From positions 31,367 through 95,366 of the forward strand of contig ONYA01000011.1 of the NCBI GenBank assembly GCA_900321965.1: a stretch of 64,000 bases of DNA, given 5' to 3'. The translations under genes and the position numbers were made by a program. The DNA is from an uncultured Prevotellaceae bacterium (GTDB taxonomy: Bacteria > Bacteroidota > Bacteroidia > Bacteroidales > Bacteroidaceae). A model generated the notes under the pieces. The model was not told the DNA's origin and made no database searches. It saw only the letters and a list, made by a program, of their open reading frames with translations. Positions 36,538 through 44,939 of this stretch are shown one piece after another. Within the stretch, counting starts at the first letter, position 1; each line of letters starts with the position of its first letter.

Positions 36538-36600
36538 AAAATTCTCGCGCCCATTCGTAAAATTCTCGCGCCCATTCGTAAAATTTTCGCGTTCATTCGT
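36538..36600 (+). repeat. 21-nt tandem repeat x3
   Basis: Units at 36538-36558, 36559-36579 (identical) and 36580-36600 (three substitutions), of the form AAAATTCTCGCGCCCATTCG plus T. Non-coding. Confidence 0.95.
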
Positions 36601-36617
36601 GATATTGGCAAATAGAT

Positions 36618-36788
36618 GTCTTACAGTTCTTACAGTTGACAGTTTTCACAGGCGCGCTTTACGAATCGGCAAAATTGTATAAGAATATTATACTATATAT
36701 ATAATATATATATTATATATATAGTATTACTTATTTCAAGGTTTTGAGGTGCTCCTGTGAAAACTGTCAACTGTAAGAACTGTAAGAC
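36618..36788. repeat. Inverted-repeat element with AT-rich palindromic core
   Basis: Perfect 35-bp inverted arms (36618-36652 and 36754-36788). Each arm contains phased direct repeats of ACAGTT about 9 nt apart. The 101-nt interior contains a 38-nt perfect AT palindrome (36690-36727, arms of 18 around AT). No transposase or coding capacity. Confidence 0.9.
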
Positions 36789-36867
36789 GAAGGTGAGGCA
36801 GTATTTTCCGAAATATTCTTGGCACTCTCGCGTGTAAGTTAAAAAGTATTTATATACGTGCGTGATA

Positions 36868-36899
36868 TTTGGCGGTCTCGTTTTTTATTCGTACCTTTG
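36868..36899 (+). promoter_or_regulatory. Promoter of ileS operon
   Basis: TTTG at 36868-36871 and TACCTTTG at 36892-36899, gap 20 nt; start codon 39 nt downstream. Confidence 0.75.
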
Positions 36900-36938
36900 C
36901 ACGTCTTTAAAGAAATTTCATAAAACGGATATAGAAAT

Positions 36939-39900
36939 ATGAGTAAGAGATTTGCCGAGCATAACGGCTTGAACCTGACGCAGACGAACAACGATGTGCT
37001 GCAGATGTGGAAGGAGAAGAACATCTTCTGGCGCTCCATCAACGAGCGCGAAGGTTGTCCGCAGTTTGTATTCTTTGAGGGACCTCCCTCAGCCAACGGC
37101 CACCCCGGCATCCACCACGTGTTAGCACGTACGATCAAGGATACCTTCAACCGCTATAAGACCATGCAGGGCATGCAGGTGAAGCGTAAGGCCGGTTGGG
37201 ACACCCACGGACTGCCCGTAGAGTTGGGCGTGGAAAAAGAGTTGGGCATCACCAAGGCTGATATCGACAATAAGGAGTCGGCAAAGTACATCTCTACGGA
37301 GGACTACAACCACAAGTGCCGCGAGAACGTCATGAAGTTCACCGCCGAGTGGCGTGACCTCACGGAGCGCATCGGCTACTTCGTAGACCTCGACAACCCC
37401 TACATCACTTACGACAACAAGTACATCGAGACACTGTGGTGGCTCCTGAAGCAGCTCTATGGGAAGGACCTGCTCTACAAAGGCTACACCATACAGCCGT
37501 ATTCACCCGCCGCAGGTACGGGACTGTCGAGCCACGAGCTGAACCAGCCTGGCTGCTACCGCGACGTGAAGGATACGACGTGTACGGCGCTGTTTAAGGT
37601 TAAGGGCCGTCAGACAACCCCTCCTTTGGAGGGGCTTGGGGAGGCTTGGGGTCCCCTTTACTTCATGGCGTGGACGACAACGCCTTGGACGTTGGCTGCC
37701 AACTCGGCACTCTGCGTGGGTCCGAAGATTGACTACGTAGCCGTAGAGACCTATAACCCCTATAGTGCTGAGAAGATTACCGTCATTCTGGCCGAAGCCC
37801 GTCTGGGCGCCTATCTGCCCGCAGCAGGCGAGATTACGGACGGCGGCGAGATGCCTGAATACAAGAAGGGTGACAAGCTGCTGCCTTACCGCATCGTAGG
37901 CCGCTACAAGGGTACTGATCTCGTCGGCATGGAGTACGAGCAGCTGATGCCCGCCATCAAGCCCATGGGCGACGCCTTCCGCGTCATCCCTGGCGACTAC
38001 GTGACGACGGAAGACGGTGCCGGTATCGTGCATATCGCCCCGAACTTCGGTGCCGACGACGCCTTCGTGGCCAAGAAAGCCGGCATCTGTCCCATCGTGC
38101 TCATCGACAAGAAAGGCAACGAGCGCCCCGTGGTGGACTTGCAGGGTAAGTACTTCGTCGTCGACGACCTCGACCCCGAGTTCGTCAAGAACTACATGAA
38201 CGTTGAGGAGTGGAACAAGTTTGCAGGCCGCTACGTGAAGAACGCCTACGACGACACGCTGACCGACAAGGACGAGACGCTGGACATCAGCATCTGCATG
38301 GACTTGAAGGCGCAGGACAAGGTCTTCAAGATTGAGAAGCATACCCACAACTACCCCCACTGCTGGCGTACGGACAAGCCCGTGCTCTACTATCCGCTCG
38401 ACTCGTGGTTCATCCGCTCGACGGCTAAGAAGGAGCGTATGTTCGAGTTGAACAAGACCATCAACTGGCAGCCTGAGTCAACGGGTACCGGCCGCTTCGG
38501 CAACTGGCTCGAGAACCTGAACGACTGGAACCTCTCACGCAGCCGCTTCTGGGGCACGCCGCTGCCCATCTGGCGCGACGAGGACGGCAAGGCCGAGAAG
38601 TGCATCGGTTCGGTCGAGGAACTGTACGATGAAATCGAGAAATCTGTGGCTGCCGGTATCATGGCCGAGAACCCGCTGAAGGCAAAGGGCTTCGTGCCTG
38701 GCGACATGTCGAAGGAGAACTACGACCGCATTGACCTGCACCGCCCCTATGTGGACAACATCGTGCTCGTCAGCGACGAGGGCAAGCCCATGAAGCGCGA
38801 GACCGACCTCATCGACGTGTGGTTCGACTCCGGTTCGATGCCTTACGCTCAGGTACACTATCCGTTTGAAAACCGCGATTTAATCGACAAGCGCGAGGCC
38901 TTCCCCGCCGACTTCATCAATGAGGGTGTCGACCAGACGCGCGGTTGGTTCTTCACGCTGCACGCTATTGCCACCATGATCTTCGACTCCGTAGCCTTCA
39001 AGAACGTCATCTCCACCGGTCTGGTGCTCGACGCCAAGGGCAACAAGATGTCGAAGCACGTGGGCAACGTGGTGAACCCCTTCGAGATGATTGAGAAGTA
39101 CGGCACTGACGCCGTCCGCTTCTATATGCTGACCAACTCAGAGCCGTGGGACAACCTGAAGTTCGACCCCGAGGGCGTCGACGAGGTGCGCCGCAAGTTC
39201 TTCGGCACCTTATATAATACGTATAGCTTCTTTGCGCTCTATGCTAATGTGGATGAATGGAGACCCACCCCCCAGCCCCTCCCTGTGAGGGAGGGGAGTA
39301 ATTACCCAGAAGGTGGGCAGTCTGCAGAAGAATTATCTACTCCCCTCCCTCACAGGGAGGGGCAAGGGGGTGGGTCTTCTCCCGAGATTGACCGCTGGAT
39401 TCTCTCGTGCCTCAACACCCTCATCAAGGGCGTGCAGAAGGAGCTCGACAACTTCGACCCGACCCGTGCAGGCCGTCTCATCGATGCGTTCGTCAACGAC
39501 GACCTCTCCAACTGGTATGTCCGCCTGAACCGCAAACGCTTCTGGGGTAAGGACATGAGCGACGACAAGCGCTCGGCTTACGACACGCTCTACACCTGTC
39601 TGCTGACCGTCGCGAAGCTGATGGCACCGTTCGCCCCGTTCTATGCCGACCAGCTCTACAAGGATCTCGGCGGCGAGAAGGACAGCGTACATCTCGACTC
39701 CTTCCCCGCTGTCGATGAATCCCTCATCGACAAGGACCTTGAGGCCCGTATGGAGATGGCTCAGAAGATTACCTCGATGGTGCTCGCCCTGCGCCGCAAG
39801 GTGAATATCAAGGTGCGCCAGCCGCTTCAGGCTATTATGGTGCCCGCTACCGAGGAACAGAAAAAGCACATCGAGGCCGTCAAGCAGCTTATCATGAACG

Positions 39901-40463
39901 AGGTGAATGTCAAGGAACTGAAATTCGTTGAAGGTCAGGGCATTCTTGTCAAGAAGGTAAAGTGTAACTTCAGGACGATGGGTAAGAAGTTCGGCAAGCT
40001 GATGAAGGGTGTTGCCGCTGTTATAGACGCCCTGTCGCAGGAGCAGATTGCTGAGTTGGAGCAGAACGGCACCATCGGCATCAATGTTGAGGGACAAGAC
40101 CTGACGGTCGAAACTGCCGACGTCGAGATTATCAGCGAGGACATCCCCGGCTGGCTCGTTGCCAACGAAGGCTCGTTGACCGTAGCCCTCGAAGTGGAAC
40201 TCAACGACGAGCTGCGTCAGGAGGGTATGGCCCGCGAGATCATCAACCGCGTGCAGAACATCCGTAAGGAGAGCGGACTGGAGATTACCGACCGCATCAG
40301 CATCACGCTGGCTCCCAATGCCGAGGTGGAGAAGTCGGTAGCGGCCTTCGGCGACTATATCAAAACGCAAGTTCTGGCCGATTCCATCGAGATAGCCCCG
40401 AACGACGGCACCGAGGTGGAGTTCGACGATTTCAAACTGAATATTACAATAACCAAAAACTAA
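36939..40463 (+). CDS. ileS: Isoleucyl-tRNA synthetase
   Basis: 1174 residues, class I aaRS. HIGH motif in FFEGPPSANGHPGIHHVLAR, editing domain with AWTTTPWTLAANSALCVG, the KMSKH loop (LDAKGNKMSKHVGN), then anticodon-binding helices and a C-terminal region without the E. coli-type zinc finger. Two repeat-derived insertions keep the frame: a short one at ~residues 227-238 (TTPPLEGLGEAWG) just before the editing-domain AWTTTPW, and a 38-residue one at ~775-813 between YANVDEW and PEIDRWILSCL, at the junction with the anticodon domain. First gene of a run through rsmE. Confidence 0.95.
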   Translation: MSKRFAEHNGLNLTQTNNDVLQMWKEKNIFWRSINEREGCPQFVFFEGPPSANGHPGIHHVLARTIKDTFNRYKTMQGMQVKRKAGWDTHGLPVELGVEKELGITKADIDNKESAKYISTEDYNHKCRENVMKFTAEWRDLTERIGYFVDLDNPYITYDNKYIETLWWLLKQLYGKDLLYKGYTIQPYSPAAGTGLSSHELNQPGCYRDVKDTTCTALFKVKGRQTTPPLEGLGEAWGPLYFMAWTTTPWTLAANSALCVGPKIDYVAVETYNPYSAEKITVILAEARLGAYLPAAGEITDGGEMPEYKKGDKLLPYRIVGRYKGTDLVGMEYEQLMPAIKPMGDAFRVIPGDYVTTEDGAGIVHIAPNFGADDAFVAKKAGICPIVLIDKKGNERPVVDLQGKYFVVDDLDPEFVKNYMNVEEWNKFAGRYVKNAYDDTLTDKDETLDISICMDLKAQDKVFKIEKHTHNYPHCWRTDKPVLYYPLDSWFIRSTAKKERMFELNKTINWQPESTGTGRFGNWLENLNDWNLSRSRFWGTPLPIWRDEDGKAEKCIGSVEELYDEIEKSVAAGIMAENPLKAKGFVPGDMSKENYDRIDLHRPYVDNIVLVSDEGKPMKRETDLIDVWFDSGSMPYAQVHYPFENRDLIDKREAFPADFINEGVDQTRGWFFTLHAIATMIFDSVAFKNVISTGLVLDAKGNKMSKHVGNVVNPFEMIEKYGTDAVRFYMLTNSEPWDNLKFDPEGVDEVRRKFFGTLYNTYSFFALYANVDEWRPTPQPLPVREGSNYPEGGQSAEELSTPLPHREGQGGGSSPEIDRWILSCLNTLIKGVQKELDNFDPTRAGRLIDAFVNDDLSNWYVRLNRKRFWGKDMSDDKRSAYDTLYTCLLTVAKLMAPFAPFYADQLYKDLGGEKDSVHLDSFPAVDESLIDKDLEARMEMAQKITSMVLALRRKVNIKVRQPLQAIMVPATEEQKKHIEAVKQLIMNEVNVKELKFVEGQGILVKKVKCNFRTMGKKFGKLMKGVAAVIDALSQEQIAELEQNGTIGINVEGQDLTVETADVEIISEDIPGWLVANEGSLTVALEVELNDELRQEGMAREIINRVQNIRKESGLEITDRISITLAPNAEVEKSVAAFGDYIKTQVLADSIEIAPNDGTEVEFDDFKLNITITKN
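37614..37655 (+). repeat. Single hairpin module inserted in ileS (site 1)
   Basis: CCCCTCC-TTT-GGAGGGG (37618-37634) followed by CTTGGGGAGGCTTGGGG. This is the hairpin-plus-G-rich-tail module also seen in ileS site 2, hisH and pheT, here as one copy. Confidence 0.75.
39262..39376. repeat. Inverted pair of hairpin modules inserted in ileS (site 2)
   Basis: Two 39-nt arms (39262-39300 and 39338-39376) are inverted copies with 37 of 39 matches, around a 37-nt spacer. Each arm contains the inner palindrome CCCCTCCCTGTGAGGGAGGG plus one base. Open in the ileS frame, encoding Pro/Gly-rich sequence. Confidence 0.92.
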
Positions 40464-40470
40464 TCATACA

Positions 40471-40854
40471 ATGGAAACAGAAAAAACACGTTATTCTGAC
40501 CAGGAACTCGAGGAGTTCCGCGAGATTATCAACGAGAAGCTGGCTCTTGCCAAGCGCGACTATGACCAGATGATGGCCGTCATTACCAATCAGGACTCCA
40601 ACGACGTGGACGACACGTCGCCTACGTACAAGGCATTGGAGGAAGGTTCGGCAACCCAGTCGAAGGAGGAAATCATCACGATGGCTGCACGTCAGCAGAA
40701 GTTTATCCAGGGGCTGAAGGCTGCGCTGGTGCGTATTGAGAATAAGACTTACGGTATTGACCGTCTGACGGGCAAGCTCATACCGAAGGAGCGTCTGAAG
40801 GCCGTTCCTCACGCTACGCTCAGCGTTGAGTCGAAAATGAATCAGAAGAAGTGA
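40471..40854 (+). CDS. DksA/TraR-like protein without zinc-finger cysteines
   Basis: 127 residues with the DksA-type layout: an N-terminal coiled coil (QELEEFREIINEKLALAKRDYDQ cut into two helices) and the C-terminal YGIDRLTGKLIPKERLKAVPHATLS. Family members carry Cys pairs around this last segment; here none remain (IDRLTG where Cys is usual). It may still bind RNA polymerase's secondary channel. 7 nt after ileS and coupled to lspA by a GTGA overlap; this ileS-dksA-lspA order is common in Bacteroidetes. Confidence 0.85.
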   Translation: METEKTRYSDQELEEFREIINEKLALAKRDYDQMMAVITNQDSNDVDDTSPTYKALEEGSATQSKEEIITMAARQQKFIQGLKAALVRIENKTYGIDRLTGKLIPKERLKAVPHATLSVESKMNQKK

Positions 40855-41480
40855 AGCTAAAACGAATCATCTCTGACGGTTGGCTGGCAGTACTCGTCGT
40901 ACTGTCGGCCCTCGTCATTGACCAGCTCATCAAGATCTGGGTCAAGACGTCGATGACGCTTCACGAGAGCATCCGCATCTTCGACTGGTTCTACATCTCG
41001 TTTATCGAGAACAACGGTATGGCCTACGGCATGCAGATAGGCTCGAAGCTCGCTCTCTCGCTCTTCCGCGTGGTGGCCATCGGTCTGTTGGCCTACTACC
41101 TCTGGCTGCAGGTGCGCAAGAAGGCCCGTACGGGCTACATCGTCTGTCTGGCGATGGTGTTAGCAGGTGCTGTCGGCAACTTGATTGACTGTATGTTCTA
41201 CGGCCTGATCTTCAATGCCTCATCGCCGTATTACACCAGTTATTTCGTACCTTTCGGCACGGGCTATGCGCCATTCCTGATGGGTAAGGTGGTAGATATG
41301 TTCTACTTCCCGCTGATCGTTACGACGTGGCCGGAGTGGGTGCCGATGTGGGGCGGTCAGGAGTTCATATTCTTCAGCCCTGTCTTCAACTATGCCGACG
41401 CCAACATCTCCGTGGGCGTGGTGCTGCTTTTGCTGTTCTATCGCAAGGAAATCGGTCAAATCAGCTTGAAACGTGAGTAG
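40851..41480 (+). CDS. lspA: Lipoprotein signal peptidase (signal peptidase II)
   Basis: 209 residues, four membrane helices. Cleaves the signal of prolipoproteins after lipidation. The catalytic Asp pair is in GNLIDCMFYG and FNYADANISVG. The family Arg after the first Asp is Cys here, and about 40 extra residues (FGTGYAPFLMGKVVDMFYFP) lie between the two motifs, a form seen in Bacteroidetes. GTG start overlapping the dksA-like stop. The next gene encodes a lipoprotein, a likely substrate. Confidence 0.9.
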   Translation: MKLKRIISDGWLAVLVVLSALVIDQLIKIWVKTSMTLHESIRIFDWFYISFIENNGMAYGMQIGSKLALSLFRVVAIGLLAYYLWLQVRKKARTGYIVCLAMVLAGAVGNLIDCMFYGLIFNASSPYYTSYFVPFGTGYAPFLMGKVVDMFYFPLIVTTWPEWVPMWGGQEFIFFSPVFNYADANISVGVVLLLLFYRKEIGQISLKRE

Positions 41481-42309
41481 ACACCTATTATATATTATAG
41501 TAGTGGCCTGCGTGGCAATGGTGGCGTGTACCCCTTCCGTCCCTTCGCGCTATATTCAGCCCGGCGACATGGAGGACATCCTGTGTGACTTCCATCTGTC
41601 GCAGGCGATGGCCGATCAGAACGGAAAGACCGATGCCGAACGTGACTATCTGAAAACGCTGTATTTTGCGAGTGTTCTCGAAAAACATGGTGTGACGAAG
41701 GCCGACTTCGACTCCTCATTAGTCTACTACTACGTCCGTGCCGACCGCTTCAGCGACATGTACAAACATGTTGCCGAAAGACTGACGGACCAGGCGATGG
41801 AACTGGGGGCCAACGAGGGCGAGGTGAACCACTTTGCCAATCTCAATGCCGGCGGTGACACTACCGACGTGTGGACGGGAAATCTCTCGAAGATACTCCT
41901 GCCTTACGCACCTTACAACGTCTTCAGCTTTGTTCAGAAAGCCGACACCTCGTTCCGCAAGGGTGACTCGTTCATGCTGATTCTCGGTACCGATTTCATC
42001 TATCAGAACGGTATGCGTAATGCAGAGGCTTGCTTGGCTATTCGCTATGACAACGACAGCGTCATCAGCCGTGCTACAGGACTCTCGTCGACGGGCGTCA
42101 ACCAGCTGCGAATACCCGCTAACGGCAACCATTTGGTGAAGGAAATACGAGGCTTTGTCTATCTGACACCTGAGAAAGAGCCGACGACAACCCTGAAGTT
42201 GATGTTCATCAGAGGTATCCAGCTGATCAAGTTCCGGAAACAGGAGAACCCCATCATGGCGCCTGTTGACTCGGCAAATACCATCAATGAATTGAAACCT
42301 TTAAACTAA
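41473..42309 (+). CDS. DUF4296 family lipoprotein
   Basis: 278 residues. Lipobox MVACTPS near residue 19 after a short hydrophobic core. The region IQPGDMEDILCDFHLSQAMA and the following FASVLEKHGVTKADFDSSLVYY match the N-terminal DUF4296 domain known from Bacteroidetes; the C-terminal half is beta-rich. GTG start overlapping lspA by 8 nt, an arrangement usual for this family. Function unknown. Confidence 0.82.
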   Translation: MSRHLLYIIVVACVAMVACTPSVPSRYIQPGDMEDILCDFHLSQAMADQNGKTDAERDYLKTLYFASVLEKHGVTKADFDSSLVYYYVRADRFSDMYKHVAERLTDQAMELGANEGEVNHFANLNAGGDTTDVWTGNLSKILLPYAPYNVFSFVQKADTSFRKGDSFMLILGTDFIYQNGMRNAEACLAIRYDNDSVISRATGLSSTGVNQLRIPANGNHLVKEIRGFVYLTPEKEPTTTLKLMFIRGIQLIKFRKQENPIMAPVDSANTINELKPLN

Positions 42310-42316
42310 AACTAAT

Positions 42317-43648
42317 ATGAATCTAAAAATCCGATTAGCATTGATGAACTTCCTGGAGTTCGCTGTCTGGGGAGCTTATCTGACGTGTATGGGAAATTAT
42401 CTTGGAGTTGCCGGCCTGGGCGACCAGATTTCGTGGTTCTATGCCATCCAAGGTATTGTGTCAATCTTTATGCCTACCATCATGGGTATTGTAGCCGACA
42501 AGTACATTCAGCCGCAGCGCCTCCTCGGCCTTTGCCATCTGGTAGCCGGTATCTTCATGATTGGCTGCTGGTGGTTGGGCTATCAGGCAGGGTTCGGACA
42601 GCAGTTGGCTGACAAGGCCCTGTTTATCGCACTCTATACGCTGAGCGTGGCCTTCTTCATGCCTACCATCGCCCTTGCCAATACGGCGGCGTTCAGCATC
42701 CTGAAGAAGAACAATCTCGATACCGTCAAGGATTTCCCGCCCATCCGTGTGTTGGGAACCGTCGGCTTTATCGCCACGATGTGGTTTGTCAACTGCGCCT
42801 TCATCGACGATAGCGGCTTCGGCTTCACGCTGGCTGAGAACTCGCATAAGTTCCAGTACACGTATATGCAGTTCTTCGTGTCGGGACTGTTGAGCATCGT
42901 ACTCTTTGCCTATTGCTTCACGCTGCCCGAATGCAGGTTGGAGAAGAAAGAGGGCAAGGTGTCGCTCATCGAGAGTCTCGGACTCAATGCCTTCACGCTG
43001 TTCAAGCGCCGTCAGATGGCTCTGTTCTTCATCTTCTCGGCACTCCTGGGTATGTGTCTGCAGGTCACTAACGGCTTTGCCGGTCCCTTCCTGACCAGCT
43101 TTAAGGGAATGCCCGAGTTTGCCGACACCTTTGCAGCCAACAATGCTACGCTACTGACGAGTATCTCGCAGATTAGCGAAGCCTGCTGCATCCTGATGAT
43201 TCCGTTCTTCCTGAAGCGCTTCGGCATCAAGGTTGTGATGCTCATGTCGCTCTTTGCCTGGGTGTTCCGCTTCGGCTTCTTCGGCATCGGCAATCCCGCT
43301 ATGCCCGGTGTGCTGCTGTTTGTACTCTCGTGTATCGTCTACGGTGTGGCCTTCGACTTTTTCAATGTCTCGGGCGGTATCTATGTCGACCAGGAGTGCG
43401 ACCCCAGCATCAAGGCTTCGGCACAGGGACTGTTCATGATGATGACTAACGGACTGGGTGCCACCATAGGTACGCTGGCTGCTGGCGAGATTGTCAACAG
43501 CTTCTGTTCTTGGCAGGAGTTCATGATGAACGGTGAGAAGCAGAGCTTCCTCGTTGGTGATTGGCAGACGTGCTGGTTCATCTTCGCCGGCTTTGCGCTG
43601 GTGGTTGGCTTCTGCTTTGCTTTGGTATTCCATCCTGAGAAGAAATAA
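42317..43648 (+). CDS. Nucleoside:H+ symporter (NupG-type MFS transporter)
   Basis: 443 residues, about 12 membrane helices. N-terminal RLALMNFLEFAVWGAYLTCM and GIVADKYIQPQRLLGLCHL resemble the nucleoside:proton symporter branch of MFS (NupG/XapB), as does PPIRVLGTVGFI. It would import nucleosides across the inner membrane. 7 nt after the DUF4296 gene. Confidence 0.85.
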   Translation: MNLKIRLALMNFLEFAVWGAYLTCMGNYLGVAGLGDQISWFYAIQGIVSIFMPTIMGIVADKYIQPQRLLGLCHLVAGIFMIGCWWLGYQAGFGQQLADKALFIALYTLSVAFFMPTIALANTAAFSILKKNNLDTVKDFPPIRVLGTVGFIATMWFVNCAFIDDSGFGFTLAENSHKFQYTYMQFFVSGLLSIVLFAYCFTLPECRLEKKEGKVSLIESLGLNAFTLFKRRQMALFFIFSALLGMCLQVTNGFAGPFLTSFKGMPEFADTFAANNATLLTSISQISEACCILMIPFFLKRFGIKVVMLMSLFAWVFRFGFFGIGNPAMPGVLLFVLSCIVYGVAFDFFNVSGGIYVDQECDPSIKASAQGLFMMMTNGLGATIGTLAAGEIVNSFCSWQEFMMNGEKQSFLVGDWQTCWFIFAGFALVVGFCFALVFHPEKK

Positions 43649-43659
43649 GGAGACACAGC

Positions 43660-44208
43660 ATGGGGCGCGTACAACTGTTCTATAAGGACATGGGTGAGAT
43701 CGTGGGAAGTGACGGCTTTTCTGTCGTACGGCTTACCGATGCAGATGAAGTGCGGGCTATCTGCGTCATCTGCGATAAGCTGATGACAGATCAGCTGACC
43801 CTTCGCATCCATCGTCAGCCAGGTCGTGAACAGATGCTGCCCGAAGTGCTGTTGAGAATGCTGTTGGCAGACAACGACATCAATGACTTCGAGATGATGG
43901 TCAGCGACGTCTGCGACGGGCAGTACCGTGTGACGCTCATCAACAAGCGTACGCTCACGATGAAACTCATCCGTATGAGCGACGCGGTGCTGCTGAGTGT
44001 CATCTCGCGCATACCTCTTTATATAGATGATACTTTGATGCAGCGTCAGAGCACACCCTACAACCCTGACGTCCGCGGTATCTCGGTTCCCATCAATACC
44101 ATCGACCTGGAACGTCTGAACCAAGAGTTGGACCGTGCCATCGAGGCAGAAGACTATCGGTTGGCATCGTACCTGCACGAAGAGATATTGAGGAGGGACA
44201 AGAAATGA
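43660..44208 (+). CDS. DUF151 bifunctional nuclease with C-terminal UVR motif
   Basis: 182 residues. Residues ~1-130 match the DUF151 fold (RIPLYIDDTLMQR near its end replaces the more usual region that carries acidic residues). The last ~35 residues (LERLNQELDRAIEAEDYRLASYLHEEI) form a UvrB/UvrC (UVR) interaction motif. Family members are annotated as bifunctional nucleases; in vivo role unclear. Overlaps rsmE by 4 nt. Confidence 0.82.
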   Translation: MGRVQLFYKDMGEIVGSDGFSVVRLTDADEVRAICVICDKLMTDQLTLRIHRQPGREQMLPEVLLRMLLADNDINDFEMMVSDVCDGQYRVTLINKRTLTMKLIRMSDAVLLSVISRIPLYIDDTLMQRQSTPYNPDVRGISVPINTIDLERLNQELDRAIEAEDYRLASYLHEEILRRDKK

Positions 44209-44927
44209 AGGAAACGCGTTTCTTCTATGTGCCTGACGCCGAGACCCGGCAGGAGCTGCCGCCCGAGGAAGCCAATCACGCGCTGAGGGTGCTTCGCCTG
44301 AAGGAGGGCGACGAACTGATGCTGATGGATGGTTGCGGTACTTTCTTCCAGGCTGAGGTGACTCTGGCGAACAATCATCATTGCATGTATCATATCGTGG
44401 AGAAGCTGCCACAGCCGGCCCAATGGCAAGGCCACGTTCATCTGGCCATCGCTCCGACAAAGATGATGGACCGCATAGAATGGATGACGGAGAAAGCCGT
44501 TGAGGTGGGCATTGACGAGCTGTCGTTTCTGAACTGCCAATTCTCGGAGCGCCGTCAGCTGAAGACGGAGCGTATCGGGAAGATTGTGGTGGCGGCTGTC
44601 AAGCAGAGCCATAAGGCTTATCTGCCGACGGTTAACGAACTGGTGGCGTTCAGCGAGTTTGTTGCCAGTCACCCCTCAGGACATCGCTTCATTGCCCATT
44701 GCTATCAGGAAGTGCCGCGAGTGAATCTCTTCGACCAGCTGTGTCAGCTCAACGAGGCTGACGATGCGTTGGTGATGATAGGCCCCGAAGGAGATTTCAG
44801 CATCGACGAGGTGCGGATGGCTGTTGATGCAGGCTTCGTCAGCGTTGACTTGGGCAAGAGCCGACTGCGCACCGAGACGGCAGGTCTCTCTGCGGTCATG
44901 ATGATGCAACTGTCCAAACAAGTATAA
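44205..44927 (+). CDS. rsmE: 16S rRNA m3U1498 methyltransferase
   Basis: 240 residues, SPOUT family with N-terminal PUA-like domain (NHALRVLRLKEGDELMLMDG). Knot motifs are visible: MIGPEGDFSIDEV and LGKSRLRTETAGLSAVMM. Methylates U1498 of 16S rRNA. ATGA overlap with the DUF151 gene. Confidence 0.93.
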   Translation: MKETRFFYVPDAETRQELPPEEANHALRVLRLKEGDELMLMDGCGTFFQAEVTLANNHHCMYHIVEKLPQPAQWQGHVHLAIAPTKMMDRIEWMTEKAVEVGIDELSFLNCQFSERRQLKTERIGKIVVAAVKQSHKAYLPTVNELVAFSEFVASHPSGHRFIAHCYQEVPRVNLFDQLCQLNEADDALVMIGPEGDFSIDEVRMAVDAGFVSVDLGKSRLRTETAGLSAVMMMQLSKQV

Positions 44928-44939
44928 AAGAAAAGAACA

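Larger units (their letters stand above)
36454..36867. other. Repeat-rich gene-free spacer between carB and ileS
   Basis: No plausible gene. It holds three 21-nt tandem units (36538-36600) and a 171-bp inverted-repeat element with an AT-rich core (36618-36788), both entered separately, then ~80 nt without recognisable features up to the ileS promoter. Confidence 0.8.

Noticed and set aside
36538-36600. CRISPR-like array
   Set aside because: Units abut without spacers, there are only three, and no cas genes are present. The same holds for 63251-63315.
36618-36788. Insertion sequence
   Set aside because: Terminal inverted repeats are present but there is no transposase and no clear target duplication, so it is reported only as a repeat element.
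36454-36867. RNA gene or riboswitch in the carB-ileS spacer
   Set aside because: No tRNA cloverleaf, T-box specifier or known riboswitch core could be recognised; the structure is explained by repeats.
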